A stretch of 64,000 nucleotides of DNA from an uncultured Methanoregula sp. (GCF_963678795.1 NZ_OY787453.1:186001-250000), one strand, 5' to 3'; shown: positions 1 through 9,381, numbered from the stretch's first letter. The notes: a model not told the origin generated them from the sequence alone. A program made the numbers and translations.

Positions 1-1100
1 ATGAATCGTTCGAAGCTTGCCGGAATGAACCCCTGCAAAACAATATGCGAGTTTCAATCCTTGTTCTCTTGGATGAATCGTTCGAAGTTTGATAAAATGG
101 CCGACCATGTGGCGACGATAATAGTTTCAATCCTTGTTCTCTTGGATGAATCGTTCGAAGTTGGTCTTTTTTTGGTCGCGCTCTGGTACCAACAAAGTTT
201 CAATCCTTGTTCTCTTGGATGAATCGTTCGAAGCAGGGCCTCCGGTGCGTTCTCGGTCAAGTCGGTGAGTTTCAATCCTTGTTCTCTTGGATGAATCGTT
301 CGAAGACCGGGAACCGGTGAAATTACTTCCGTGTGATATTAGTTTCAATCCTTGTTCTCTTGGATGAATCGTTCGAAGAACCCGGACGCCGCCATAGGGC
401 GCCTCGAAGACTAGTTTCAATCCTTGTTCTCTTGGATGAATCGTTCGAAGTAAGGCCACTATCGGGGATGAGGCCACTATCGGGGGTTTCAATCCTTGTT
501 CTCTTGGATGAATCGTTCGAAGGCAGTATATTGTTTCTGAAATGGTGGTGCACACCAGTTTCAATCCTTGTTCTCTTGGATGAATCGTTCGAAGACTTTT
601 GTGCAACTGGGCGGTTACCGTGGTTGGGAGTTTCAATCCTTGTTCTCTTGGATGAATCGTTCGAAGGTCATTTTTGTGGCGTCCTTACCAAGGATAATTG
701 GTTTCAATCCTTGTTCTCTTGGATGAATCGTTCGAAGCGGTTTCATACTCTTCTTGCATTTCGTCATCATCTTGTTTCAATCCTTGTTCTCTTGGATGAA
801 TCGTTCGAAGAACCAATCGTAACGGTTTAAATTGTTCAAGAGTCTAGTTTCAATCCTTGTTCTCTTGGATGAATCGTTCGAAGATCCTTCAAGTGTTAAC
901 ATCACGCACAAGGGATCTTGTTTCAATCCTTGTTCTCTTGGATGAATCGTTCGAAGGAACTCTGCCAATAATTCTGTTGAGCAAGATGATAGTTTCAATC
1001 CTTGTTCTCTTGGATGAATCGTTCGAAGGACCCGGGAGGGGGAGCATCTCGGGTACATCGATAGTTTCAATCCTTGTTCTCTTGGATGAATCGTTCGAAG
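1..1100 (-). CRISPR. CRISPR array, type I-B, 15 full repeats plus one partial
   Basis: A 37-bp repeat begins at 51, 124, 197, 269, 342, 414, 486, 558, 630, 701, 774, 847, 920, 992 and 1064, with the end of another at 1-15, so the array runs past the left edge. The copies I read look identical. Spacers are 34-36 bp and unique. Read on the minus strand, the repeat starts CTTCGAACG and ends ATTGAAAC, the usual 3' end of archaeal type I repeats that becomes the 8-nt 5' handle of crRNA. The array is therefore read leftwards, away from the adjacent minus-strand cas genes, with the newest spacers expected near 1029-1063. Confidence 0.98.
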
Positions 1101-1205
1101 GCCGCGAAATTTCGCGTATTTTCCGCTTAATCGCAGCCAAATCACTCAAAATTCCCGCATGGATTTCTTCTTGTGGAATTATTGATTCCTATTTAAAGAT
1201 AAGAA
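1101..1205 (-). promoter_or_regulatory. CRISPR leader between cas4 and the array
   Basis: This 105-bp non-coding stretch separates the cas4 stop from the leader-proximal repeat. On the minus strand it has a TATA-like TTTAAATA (1190-1197), which would place transcription start near 1170 and give about 70 nt of leader RNA before the first repeat. Its array-proximal end carries a perfect 14-bp palindrome, CGCGAAATTTCGCG, at 1103-1116, two bases from the repeat. Its position and AT-rich cas4-side half fit a leader; the palindrome's role is unknown. Confidence 0.75.
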
Positions 1206-1799
1206 TCAGGTGCAGATCGTTGCATAACAACAATCGATGCACTTGTTTTGGTATTTGCCCTTGTTTGGATAAAATCCTTTGTCGATGATCTCCAGAACTT
1301 CTCCGATGATCTCAAGTCCGCGTTCGAAATCCTGCTCCGTGAATTCAATTGTCTCGATATGATGGTTGCTTCTGGTAAAACAGATGAAACCTCGTTTCAC
1401 ATCGCAATGGTAATTCTCCCGGATCATGATCGCATGGAGCACCAGCTGATATTTGTAAGTCTGAAAAACCGTATCCTTGAACTCCGCGAATTTATATTCG
1501 AACGGGGCTGCCGTCCCGTCATCGAGAATAAGCACTTCATCGACAATACCCTTGATGTGGTTTTGTTTTGATGCAATGAAGACGTTCATCTCCTTTTTTA
1601 TCACTCCCAGTTTCTTTCGCAGGTAATCCGGGTTCGTGATAAGTTTTTCTTCATGCACTTCCCGACCTTTCATCACTTTGAACCGTTTCTCCTCATGCTG
1701 CGGGATATCGAGGCAGTGCATGTAATAGATGAACCGGGGGCAAAAGAGATACTCCAGCACATCGGAGATCGTGATGATAGTTTCGCTGTCGCTTGGCAT
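1206..1799 (-). CDS. cas4: CRISPR-associated exonuclease Cas4
   Basis: A 197-residue RecB-like nuclease that works with Cas1-Cas2 to trim prespacers and select those next to a PAM. Cys20 near the N-terminus and Cys187, Cys190, Cys191 and Cys196 at the C-terminus supply the ligands expected for the family's Fe-S cluster. The segment FEYKFAEFKD (about residues 99-108) matches the nuclease core containing the catalytic Glu and Lys. It starts 2 bp after the cas2 stop and is the last gene before the leader, so it should be cotranscribed with the adaptation genes. The length is typical of short archaeal Cas4. Confidence 0.95.
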   Translation of the reverse strand: MPSDSETIITISDVLEYLFCPRFIYYMHCLDIPQHEEKRFKVMKGREVHEEKLITNPDYLRKKLGVIKKEMNVFIASKQNHIKGIVDEVLILDDGTAAPFEYKFAEFKDTVFQTYKYQLVLHAIMIRENYHCDVKRGFICFTRSNHHIETIEFTEQDFERGLEIIGEVLEIIDKGFYPNKGKYQNKCIDCCYATICT

Positions 1800-1801
1800 G
1801 A

Positions 1802-2104
1802 TCAGAAGAATTTAGTCAGGAGTTCGTCGCTCACGAGTTTCTTGTCGAATGCTTGGCCGAGTAGTTTCACTTTCTTGAATGAGGTGTCATCCATCGGGAA
1901 TACGTACACGGAATCGACATCCGGATCGATCTCCTGCCCGCATTCCAGCGCAAGCGAATCGCGTTCGTTCGCATTCAGGTTCCCGAGAAACACGCTCTTC
2001 TGGACCCGGTACAATCCCTTGTTTAAGCAGATGCGGACAACGTGATTCCGCGTCGTCGTTTTCGCGATATCATATACCACCCAGACCATCGTCATTTTTC
2101 CCAC
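1802..2104 (-). CDS. cas2: CRISPR-associated protein Cas2
   Basis: A 100-residue protein with the Cas2 beta-1 signature VVYDIAKTTTRN near the N-terminus; the Asp in YDIA is the conserved acidic residue. Cas2 dimerises and bridges two Cas1 dimers in the spacer integration complex. It lies 9 bp after cas1 and 2 bp before cas4. A second in-frame ATG at codon 4 (MTMVWVVYD) is an equally possible start. The C-terminal strand ends in TKFF, which could pair with Cas1. The identification is secure from motif, size and context. Confidence 0.96.
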   Translation of the reverse strand: MGKMTMVWVVYDIAKTTTRNHVVRICLNKGLYRVQKSVFLGNLNANERDSLALECGQEIDPDVDSVYVFPMDDTSFKKVKLLGQAFDKKLVSDELLTKFF

Positions 2105-2113
2105 ACTCCCTAT

Positions 2114-3082
2114 CTATTTGATAAGTTTGTTCGCAATATGGTGACACTCCATCTGGATCGTATTCCGGATTTTCACGTTACGCCCCCGGTAATCGATCTC
2201 CTTATCGAACATCTCGTTGACCGCACCGATCAACAGTGCCTTCCCCTCCTTGTTCATGTAAAATCCTCCTGGGATAGGATCGAAATATTTCCCCGACACT
2301 TGTTTTTTTGCGAACAGGTTGATCACCGTTTTATCGATGTGCGTACGGAATGGTTCTATCAGGTCAAACACGAATGATCGCTTGTTGTAATTGTCCGTGT
2401 GCAGGAATCCAACATAAGGATCAAGCCCCGCGATGATGCATGATCGTTCGACCTGCGAGTAGAGAACACCGTAACCGTAATTCAATAGGCAGTTGAACCC
2501 GTCCCGTGCCGGGTCCCGGCTCCGTCCTTTGAATTTCCATGCTTCGGGCATCGTACTGCTGATTGCATCGAAATATGCCTGCGCTGCCATGCCCTCCACC
2601 CCCATGATCGATCCCCGCTTGGAATCAAGCGTGCCTTTCATGGCGTTGAGAGATTCAAGCAGAACTTCCATCCTCGCAATGTACTGCTCCAGGGTTTCTT
2701 TCTGTTCGGGCCGGTTCTTCTTGAGGTCCTTGAGAAGATCGATCTGGCTCTCGATCTTCTGCGCGATCCAACCCCGTGCAAGATAGAACCCGGTATCCTC
2801 GTTTGCGGCTTCAAGCTGGCGGCGACGGATAAGTGTAGTGCTCCCGAGTTTGGAGTGCCAGACACGCCCGAACGGATTGCCGAAGTAATCCAGAAAAATG
2901 ATGTCGATGTTGTGCTCCACTGCAAACTGAATTGCGTCGGTTGTGATCGTTGCTGAAGTTGTGATGAGGATGCTGTCGATCTTGTCCGCGGAGACTTCGA
3001 ACGTCTTCTCATCAGTTTTTACGAGAAAACAGTTGTTGGATTTCTTCAGGTAGGAGCCCCGCGTGTTGATGACGAGCTGCAT
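2114..3082 (-). CDS. cas1: CRISPR-associated integrase/endonuclease Cas1
   Basis: A 322-residue metal-dependent integrase that inserts new spacers at the leader end. The expected active-site residues are visible: Glu163 in GVEGMAAQAYF, His228 in GFLHTDNYNKRSF, and Glu243 in FDLIEPFR. The N-terminal beta domain and C-terminal helical domain have normal proportions. A GGAGG ribosome-binding site lies a few bases before the ATG at 3082, fixing the start although it overlaps the cas6 3' end by 37 bp. Such overlap suggests translational coupling. Confidence 0.97.
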   Translation of the reverse strand: MQLVINTRGSYLKKSNNCFLVKTDEKTFEVSADKIDSILITTSATITTDAIQFAVEHNIDIIFLDYFGNPFGRVWHSKLGSTTLIRRRQLEAANEDTGFYLARGWIAQKIESQIDLLKDLKKNRPEQKETLEQYIARMEVLLESLNAMKGTLDSKRGSIMGVEGMAAQAYFDAISSTMPEAWKFKGRSRDPARDGFNCLLNYGYGVLYSQVERSCIIAGLDPYVGFLHTDNYNKRSFVFDLIEPFRTHIDKTVINLFAKKQVSGKYFDPIPGGFYMNKEGKALLIGAVNEMFDKEIDYRGRNVKIRNTIQMECHHIANKLIK

Positions 3083-3759
3083 ATTCTGCCTCCCTCCGTG
3101 TTCCCTGTTATCTGTCTCACTGCACCGAACCCCCGCGAGACCGATTTCCCGAGGCCCAGATAATCGGGGATCAGGAAATTGGCTTGGAACGTCCCGCTAA
3201 AGGTCATGACGCTGACATCTTTCAGCCGGTCTTTCCGGAAACGCACCTGCGCATCACATTTGATCTGGGCCGGCACATCGTAGCCCAGCGATTTTGCCAT
3301 CGAGATGAGATTGCCGATCAGGATCTTCCACACGAACTCGTCCCGCTCGGCATCATTTTTGAGCGTGTAGAATTTCCGGTAATTGTCCTGGTTCAGCGCG
3401 AGCCACGGGGTCACGAACTCGTACGAGCGGATCTTGTCCGAGATGCCGAACTCTTCGTCCCTGACCGAGATGCCGCGCTCTACAATCTGGTACGTGTTCT
3501 CCCCCAGGCGGATCTCCTGGTATTCATCGAAGATCTGCTTGAGGACTTCCGCCCCTTCGTTGATGCCGATGACGGTGGGCACGTTTCCGATCATCTTGTA
3601 TTGCACGACTGGGTAGCGGTAGATGAATTTGTCGGCGTTATGCTGGTGGAGCTCGGTGTATTCGTTGAACTTGGTTGCGAAGAAGCCGCGAAGCTGGTGA
3701 GCGGAGCCGTGGATGGGCCGGGTGGAACCGAGGGTCAGGGTGAATGTGTGGAGGATCAT
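3046..3759 (-). CDS. cas6: CRISPR repeat endoribonuclease Cas6
   Basis: A 237-residue RAMP-fold nuclease expected to cut the array transcript within repeats and leave the ATTGAAAC handle on each crRNA. The glycine-rich loop near the C-terminus reads GLGKSVSRGFG (residues 202-212), the Cas6 hallmark. His residues in LHQH (about 37-40) are candidates for the general acid/base found near the N-terminus in this family. Its ATG overlaps the cas3 stop by 4 bp (ATGA), while its tail overlaps cas1. The last 15 residues (rich in Ser/Thr/Gly) fall past the conserved fold. Confidence 0.93.
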   Translation of the reverse strand: MILHTFTLTLGSTRPIHGSAHQLRGFFATKFNEYTELHQHNADKFIYRYPVVQYKMIGNVPTVIGINEGAEVLKQIFDEYQEIRLGENTYQIVERGISVRDEEFGISDKIRSYEFVTPWLALNQDNYRKFYTLKNDAERDEFVWKILIGNLISMAKSLGYDVPAQIKCDAQVRFRKDRLKDVSVMTFSGTFQANFLIPDYLGLGKSVSRGFGAVRQITGNTEGGRICSSSSTRGAPT

Positions 3760-5999
3760 AGGATCAAACTCGCAACATCATCTTTGTCATCGGCAAAGGA
3801 TGCGCCGATATCAGAATCGTACTTCATTTCGCAAAACATGATCTCGTCACGGATTTCTTTGTGCTTCCGTACATACCAGTAGGGCATCTTCACTTCGTAC
3901 AAACGGCGCTTTGAGGGGGGAACGTCCAGTGACGTAATCAGATTCCTGAATTGAAGAGGAATAACTGGAACCTGAAGATATTTCTCCATACGCGTACTGA
4001 GTTTATCTTCAACTTTATTCGAATTATCAAAGATTTCCATAAGTTTACCTTGAGTCTCCGTGTATTGTCTGCTTGCATCGACAAAAATTTCAGATTGCTC
4101 GATATCCCGCCCAGTGTAAACGTCTTCGACAATAGAGATCAGATCTGATTCGGTTAGATCCGGGGGGGATGTTTTAAATTTTTCAAATGAGCGCGTCAGT
4201 AGTCCTGTTGAATCGGGATCATATATCTTTTCAGACGTTTTTGATGGCAGGAAAATAAGTATCCGACTGCCGGTTTTAACCCGTCTCCTGTTGACCCGGC
4301 CGGCCCGCTGGATAAGAGCGTCAGGGGGTGCACACTCAGTAAACATAACATCGAAATCGATATCCAGAGAAACCTCAACAACCTGCGTTGCTATCAATAG
4401 TTTAGCATCGTCAATACGCTCCTCTTTGGCTCTCCGGTCGTTGAACGTAAATTTCGAGTGATAACAAAGCGGATTGAGGTGTCCGAGTTTTTTGTATAGT
4501 TCCTGACATTTCGCCACGTTATTTACGACAACCAGGGTTTTTTTACCCTGCACAACTTCCTTTTCAATTTCCGCAATAGCGTCCTCAATGGGTTTATCAA
4601 ACACCTGATACTGATTCCGACATGAAGAGAGTAACGTTTCATCCCGGATTACCGTTACATCGGGAAGCGAGCGGGTGAATAATTCAATCAGGTAGTGGGG
4701 CAATGTGGCACTCATCAGCATGAACCGGGTTCCTAGTTTTGAGAAATGCTTCAGGGATTCGATGATGAGCCCGAGCGTCCAGGGATCGTATGAGTGAATC
4801 TCATCAATGATCACAACACTGTTTGCAGCATTTGCTTCGATAAGGGTCCATTTGCCGGTATTAAATCCGGCCGTCAAGAACTGATCAACCGTTGCAACAG
4901 TTGCCGGTTTGATAAATGATTTATCAAAGAGAACCGTTCGTTCCTGGGGATTTTCTTCTTCATTCTCACGCAGGAATGTGGCCGTTGAATGCGACAATCC
5001 CACATTTCCTTTGCCGAAATACTCTTCCAGTCTCATGAAAATGCTGTTGGCAGTTACCATCGTTGGCAGAAGATAGATGAGTTTTGCATCCTGCATTTCG
5101 CGGATATTATTCAGTGCCCAGAAAAGTGCGGCCTCCGTCTTTCCGCTTCCCGTAGGGGCAACCGCAATAACGTTCCCTTTCGTATCGGCACACTGCTGCT
5201 GGAACGGCCGTAACTGGGTAAAGGCAATCTGTTTTGCGGCACACCGTTGTTCGATCTCTTTGAACAATTGATCGGGATCAATTTTTACCGAGTAAGGCAA
5301 TTCTTTTCCTGAAGAGCCCAGCCAATCAGAGTAGTGCAGGATTGCTTTTAACAGGGAATAGGTCGCACGGACAGCTTCGTGATCTGGTTCACGATCATAA
5401 ATTTTTGTGAAAATTCCCTCGTAACCGATAAGTTTACTCACTTCTTTATACGGGTCGTACTCATGGACCGGAATTTCTGGAAACTGGTAGCCTTCGCTCT
5501 GGAAGATCTGTCCGGCAAGTGTAAGCGCGAGATTCATTCCCTCTTCGCAGACTGGTGGTTTTGCGCTCAAACTTTCCCGGTGAAATGAATCAAGGGAGGG
5601 ATCAATTCTCTTATGATGCCCCAGTACTGCAAGTGCTTCAAGGGGCAATTTCCCCATCAGCGATCCACCCTCTTGGGTGGCCAAGGCCATCGCCCCCCGG
5701 AAAATAAAACAATATGATTCCAGTTCGTGCCGGTAGTTTTCCCGGTAATCAAAACTTTTCCCCTCTTTTTTTGCCCGCATCATCTGCTGGAAAGGCTCGA
5801 TATTCTTACCAATATCATGAAGAACTACCGTAAGGAGGGAACTTTTTAAAAACCGTTCTTCACTGAATCCATACAGTTTGCCGAGTCTTTGGATCAGATT
5901 CCGTTTCGCAGAAACTGTAGATTTCCACGCAGCATATGCGGCCCTGATGTGTTCTTCATAGGTCTGATCAGGTTTGGCCCAAAAAATAGTGGGGGTCAT
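3756..5999 (-). CDS. cas3: CRISPR-associated helicase-nuclease Cas3 (HD + SF2)
   Basis: The start chosen is the ATG at 5999, which overlaps the cas5 stop as ATGA; a start at 6029 would add ten residues. The 747-residue protein has an N-terminal HD nuclease domain (HDIGKN at 61-66, GHHKR near 127-131, HYSD at 222-225) followed by a superfamily 2 helicase: Walker A APTGSGKT (281-288), DEIH box (399-402), SATLP (430-434) and QRAGRVNR (564-571). It degrades target DNA after recruitment by Cascade. Domain order is the standard single-chain Cas3, with both nuclease and helicase motifs intact. Confidence 0.96.
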   Translation of the reverse strand: MTPTIFWAKPDQTYEEHIRAAYAAWKSTVSAKRNLIQRLGKLYGFSEERFLKSSLLTVVLHDIGKNIEPFQQMMRAKKEGKSFDYRENYRHELESYCFIFRGAMALATQEGGSLMGKLPLEALAVLGHHKRIDPSLDSFHRESLSAKPPVCEEGMNLALTLAGQIFQSEGYQFPEIPVHEYDPYKEVSKLIGYEGIFTKIYDREPDHEAVRATYSLLKAILHYSDWLGSSGKELPYSVKIDPDQLFKEIEQRCAAKQIAFTQLRPFQQQCADTKGNVIAVAPTGSGKTEAALFWALNNIREMQDAKLIYLLPTMVTANSIFMRLEEYFGKGNVGLSHSTATFLRENEEENPQERTVLFDKSFIKPATVATVDQFLTAGFNTGKWTLIEANAANSVVIIDEIHSYDPWTLGLIIESLKHFSKLGTRFMLMSATLPHYLIELFTRSLPDVTVIRDETLLSSCRNQYQVFDKPIEDAIAEIEKEVVQGKKTLVVVNNVAKCQELYKKLGHLNPLCYHSKFTFNDRRAKEERIDDAKLLIATQVVEVSLDIDFDVMFTECAPPDALIQRAGRVNRRRVKTGSRILIFLPSKTSEKIYDPDSTGLLTRSFEKFKTSPPDLTESDLISIVEDVYTGRDIEQSEIFVDASRQYTETQGKLMEIFDNSNKVEDKLSTRMEKYLQVPVIPLQFRNLITSLDVPPSKRRLYEVKMPYWYVRKHKEIRDEIMFCEMKYDSDIGASFADDKDDVASLIL

Positions 6000-6730
6000 T
6001 GAAGGACAACCGCTTTGCCATCCATGCAATACCCGTCAAGTGGGGTTGATAATATGACCGGTGTACTAATGAACGTGAAAGGTTTCCGTTCGATGACTCG
6101 GCGTTCTTCTCCTTTGAACTCAAATTTTGTCGGCAGAAGGAAAACCTGTGGCGTATAGAGGGTCTGAGTGATTGGTACCGATCTCAAATCGATGTCATGT
6201 TTATATGATCGGGTGACATCCCCGGGAAGGACGGTGTTTTCAAACCGGCAAATTTTCTCCGGTTGAATTTCCCTGACCTCGGAAATCGTACATATTTTTA
6301 GAAGATCATCGCTGTTTCCGGCGGTGAGTGCAAAACATGGAGAGAAAAAAGCATTTCGAATTTTGTTGAGGGATTCAATATCATCAGATGCAAAGAAAAA
6401 GGTAAATTGACTGTCGAAGAGGTATTCCCGAATAAGGACACTGTAATGATTTCGATTTTGAATTTTTTCTGCGGAATACTCAGTATTTGTTAATTTTCGG
6501 TAATTCCAGAGATCCTTCATTATCCCTTTGTGTGAACCGAAAACACCTACTCTAATTTCATGTTGATCGATAAATGCATGAGCCTCATCTAGTCTTTTCC
6601 CAAGTGCAGCTCCGATCAAACCTACAATTGTAGTTCTGGGTGGAAGAGGAAGGGTTTGGTGGAAAGTATGTGTTTCAGGTACTCTAAACGAAGCGGTGAT
6701 CGCTACAGCCTCTAATGAAAAAGAGAACAT
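5996..6730 (-). CDS. cas5: Cascade subunit Cas5 (type I-B)
   Basis: A 244-residue RAMP protein that caps the crRNA 5' handle in the Cascade complex. The N-terminus (FSLEAVAITASFRVP) and the following TIVGLIGAALGK match the Cas5 beta strand and glycine-rich segment used by TIGR-type Cas5 models. It sits 15 bp after cas7 and overlaps cas3 by 4 bp, the expected effector order. A short purine-rich AGGAA precedes the ATG. Composition is noticeably AT-richer than cas6 or the host genes downstream. The Cas5t-like subtype assignment rests on neighbours Cst1/Cst2 rather than on sequence alone. Confidence 0.9.
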   Translation of the reverse strand: MFSFSLEAVAITASFRVPETHTFHQTLPLPPRTTIVGLIGAALGKRLDEAHAFIDQHEIRVGVFGSHKGIMKDLWNYRKLTNTEYSAEKIQNRNHYSVLIREYLFDSQFTFFFASDDIESLNKIRNAFFSPCFALTAGNSDDLLKICTISEVREIQPEKICRFENTVLPGDVTRSYKHDIDLRSVPITQTLYTPQVFLLPTKFEFKGEERRVIERKPFTFISTPVILSTPLDGYCMDGKAVVLQ

Positions 6731-6745
6731 GATTCCTACACGCGT

Positions 6746-7624
6746 TTATTGATAATGTCCGTCAATCCAGTTCCCCATTTGATCAAATGCTTCTCCAATG
6801 CTTTTTGATTTTTCAGGTAATCCTTCAAAAAATCCTTGTCGAACCCCTACAACGGATTCAAGGATTTCATCCTTATAATCGTTGAGTGTTTCTTCAAACA
6901 TCGCACGGTTAATTTCTTTTCCTTTAACTTGCACGCTTTCAAGGAAAACCGGGTTTTTTGTTTTCAACATTGCACCAACAACAAATTTTGGTGAGATATC
7001 GGTCAGAGTTCTGCTTTGACGACCTGAAGACCATAGATTCTTTATTGCATCTAAAAGACCTTTCACTCGCTTTGCTTTTTCTACGTTATCGAGTTTTGAC
7101 TTTTCTGTGAAACCGTCCCCGCAACCAACCCGATCAAGCTCGATAAGAATCGTTCCACGATATAGTCCGGCATGAATTTCTGTCTCAAAAATGTTTGGAT
7201 TACCTTCTGATTCCTTACTCATGTAGTTTGTCCCGAAATCGAGATCGCCCTGATAGGGATTCAGTGCAACAAGGGGCGAAACACGAACAACGGATGTTCT
7301 GGTTTTTGCAGCCTTACCGGCTTCCGTTCCCATAAAACCAAAAAGATCGTCATCGATGTATTTATCCGGCTCCTGTTCTGTCGTGGCTGCGCCTTTATCA
7401 ATCGTTGCTTTGACGCCTTCAGAGAGTGGCCAATTTAAGACTTCCAATTGGTTTCGTAATGCTCTCCGAATTGCCTGCCCAGATACATAGGGGTACTGAT
7501 CAGTACCGACTGAAATTTTTTTAATACTCGAAATGTTATCAGATTCCTTATCTGATCCATTCAAAGACGCAAAAGAGACTGGCGTCAAATAGGTAATTGT
7601 TAGTGCCTTTGCTTCTGACTTCAT
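6746..7624 (-). CDS. cas7: Cascade backbone subunit Cas7 (Cst2/DevR family)
   Basis: A 292-residue RAMP protein expected to polymerise along the crRNA spacer as the Cascade backbone. The N-terminal strand with LTPVSFASLNGSDKE, the segment YPYVSGQAIRRALRNQLE and the central DLFGFMG followed by RTSVVRVSPLVAL are the hallmarks of the Cst2/DevR family. The ATG overlaps the cas8 stop in an ATGA arrangement, so translation is probably coupled. It is followed by cas5 after 15 bp. AT-rich codon use contrasts with the GC-rich genes outside the locus. Confidence 0.93.
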   Translation of the reverse strand: MKSEAKALTITYLTPVSFASLNGSDKESDNISSIKKISVGTDQYPYVSGQAIRRALRNQLEVLNWPLSEGVKATIDKGAATTEQEPDKYIDDDLFGFMGTEAGKAAKTRTSVVRVSPLVALNPYQGDLDFGTNYMSKESEGNPNIFETEIHAGLYRGTILIELDRVGCGDGFTEKSKLDNVEKAKRVKGLLDAIKNLWSSGRQSRTLTDISPKFVVGAMLKTKNPVFLESVQVKGKEINRAMFEETLNDYKDEILESVVGVRQGFFEGLPEKSKSIGEAFDQMGNWIDGHYQ

Positions 7625-9357
7625 GGTGCTTTCCCCGCTTCTTGAACATTATCAAGATTTGGTGTCGTTTGAATTCCCGCATTATAGGTATTTAATGCCG
7701 CAATCATGCAGAATTGCTTGAATTCAGGAAATTTTTCTTGCATATTCTGTCCTTTGTTGTAAAGATCAGAATTAATCAACGCTCCATATCTCATCTGGAT
7801 TCGATTGATCTCGTTTAGAAAATCCTCTGGCTTTCGGGTTTTTCTTAAACGAAAAAGATCTCCTTTTCCTTTCCCTTTTCGGTTTTTTTCTTTTTCATAG
7901 GCAACAAGACTTTTTCCAACTGTTTTTCCTATACTAACTGCAACATCAATTGTATCTTGATCCATTCCATTACCCTCCACCCGAATGATTTTTTCATATT
8001 CCATCACAAAATCATACAAAGATCGAACATTTTTCCGTTCAGATTTGTTTATCCTAAATGCATGTTGTTCAACTAATTCGATGATACTTTGCTTTTTGAG
8101 AATTCTCTCACAAATACGATTTCTCATTATCGTTTGATTTTCATTTTTTTGCTTAGTATCTAACAAAAGATACATTACAACATTAAGATTGATCCTCCGC
8201 TTCTCAAGACACTCCAATAATCTGAAGATATAGATGGAATCCTGATAAGCCCAAATCATTTTTCCCATCTGGGTTTGTCCAAGAGATTTAGTGATAACGA
8301 TAAAAAATTCCAATGGAGTTTTATTCAAAGTGATTCCAGTTAATTTTTCATAATCAAGTTCGAAATCGTCATCATTTGCTTCAGTGGATTTTTTCTTGGT
8401 TAACACAATACGATATAGAGAATAAAGAAAATCGAAAAATTGTTCATAGGGCTTAGGGAAAAATCCCTTGAGGTTTCCCCGGAAGTTTTTAAGTAACTTG
8501 GGCTCTTTGAAAAATATGTTTGATGCTTCCAGACTTTGAAAAACATCATTCATTTTTTCCAGACTTGCAGAATACGGGAAATAAATATGGGTGGTCTCAT
8601 TACTCATACTATAAAATCCAGTAACCGGAACAAATTTCCCAATAAAGTCACATTTCCAGCAGACTTTCTCTGCGCTGCCTCCAAGACTGTTAAAGGATAG
8701 TACACCTGAAGAGCCTGTAATAAACGGAAAAATTGTACCTCCAATTTCATTTAGAGAATGGGTCTCTTGACCACACATGAAACAACTGCCTTTTGATTTA
8801 CCGGACAATTTGTCGATGTGTATTGAAGGAGAGACAATATTGTCTCCATCAAGGAGTAACGATGCACCGGGTTTTAATTTTGTATCCGCCAGGAATTTTT
8901 CAAAACTATCCTGAAGGAAAGAATATTTTTCTTCAAGTTGTGGATACTGCGAATTCTTTTGTGATACTTTAGATTTTACAAATTTTGCAACGCCTTTATT
9001 TTTATAACTCTGTCCGGAAATTTTCACGAGTCCCGCAATACCCATTGGTTTGACTTTTGGGAACCGAATGAACTGTTTCTTTTTTGTATCGTAATAGAAT
9101 CCCTCTTTTTTCTCAATCTGGGTTTGTGAAGAAGTATTGTAATAATCCTTGAGCAATCGATCGTACGTATTTTGCAGAAATGACTGGACATTTTTTTCCG
9201 ATCCTTTGAAAGAAACGCCTGTATCCTCAAGGGTAATCTCCACACCGGATTCTTTGGATTGTTCTTTTTGTGCGATTCGGTAAAGGCCAAGTAAACCGGC
9301 ATCCATCCAGAAATGATTGAGTTTTGGAAAATTTATTTCAATAAAAGGTTCATTCAT
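7621..9357 (-). CDS. cas8b: Cascade large subunit Cas8 (Cst1-like, CxxC/CxxC)
   Basis: A 578-residue protein in the large-subunit position, first gene of the operon. It contains two CxxC pairs, Cys192/Cys195 and Cys233/Cys236, forming a probable zinc site and matching the CXXC-CXXC Cst1 family of type I-B systems. Cas8 proteins recognise the PAM and recruit Cas3. The C-terminal third is rich in Lys and predicted helix and may play the small-subunit role, since no separate cas11 is visible. It is the most AT-rich gene of the window, suggesting horizontal acquisition. Identification rests on the zinc motif and strong context. Confidence 0.88.
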   Translation of the reverse strand: MNEPFIEINFPKLNHFWMDAGLLGLYRIAQKEQSKESGVEITLEDTGVSFKGSEKNVQSFLQNTYDRLLKDYYNTSSQTQIEKKEGFYYDTKKKQFIRFPKVKPMGIAGLVKISGQSYKNKGVAKFVKSKVSQKNSQYPQLEEKYSFLQDSFEKFLADTKLKPGASLLLDGDNIVSPSIHIDKLSGKSKGSCFMCGQETHSLNEIGGTIFPFITGSSGVLSFNSLGGSAEKVCWKCDFIGKFVPVTGFYSMSNETTHIYFPYSASLEKMNDVFQSLEASNIFFKEPKLLKNFRGNLKGFFPKPYEQFFDFLYSLYRIVLTKKKSTEANDDDFELDYEKLTGITLNKTPLEFFIVITKSLGQTQMGKMIWAYQDSIYIFRLLECLEKRRINLNVVMYLLLDTKQKNENQTIMRNRICERILKKQSIIELVEQHAFRINKSERKNVRSLYDFVMEYEKIIRVEGNGMDQDTIDVAVSIGKTVGKSLVAYEKEKNRKGKGKGDLFRLRKTRKPEDFLNEINRIQMRYGALINSDLYNKGQNMQEKFPEFKQFCMIAALNTYNAGIQTTPNLDNVQEAGKAP

Positions 9358-9381
9358 AAAATCTCACAATCCTCTTCTTAT

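Noticed and set aside
127..1149. Long open frames through the CRISPR array on both strands
   Set aside because: They arise because repeat plus spacer lengths are close to multiples of three; the peptides are the repeat translated again and again.
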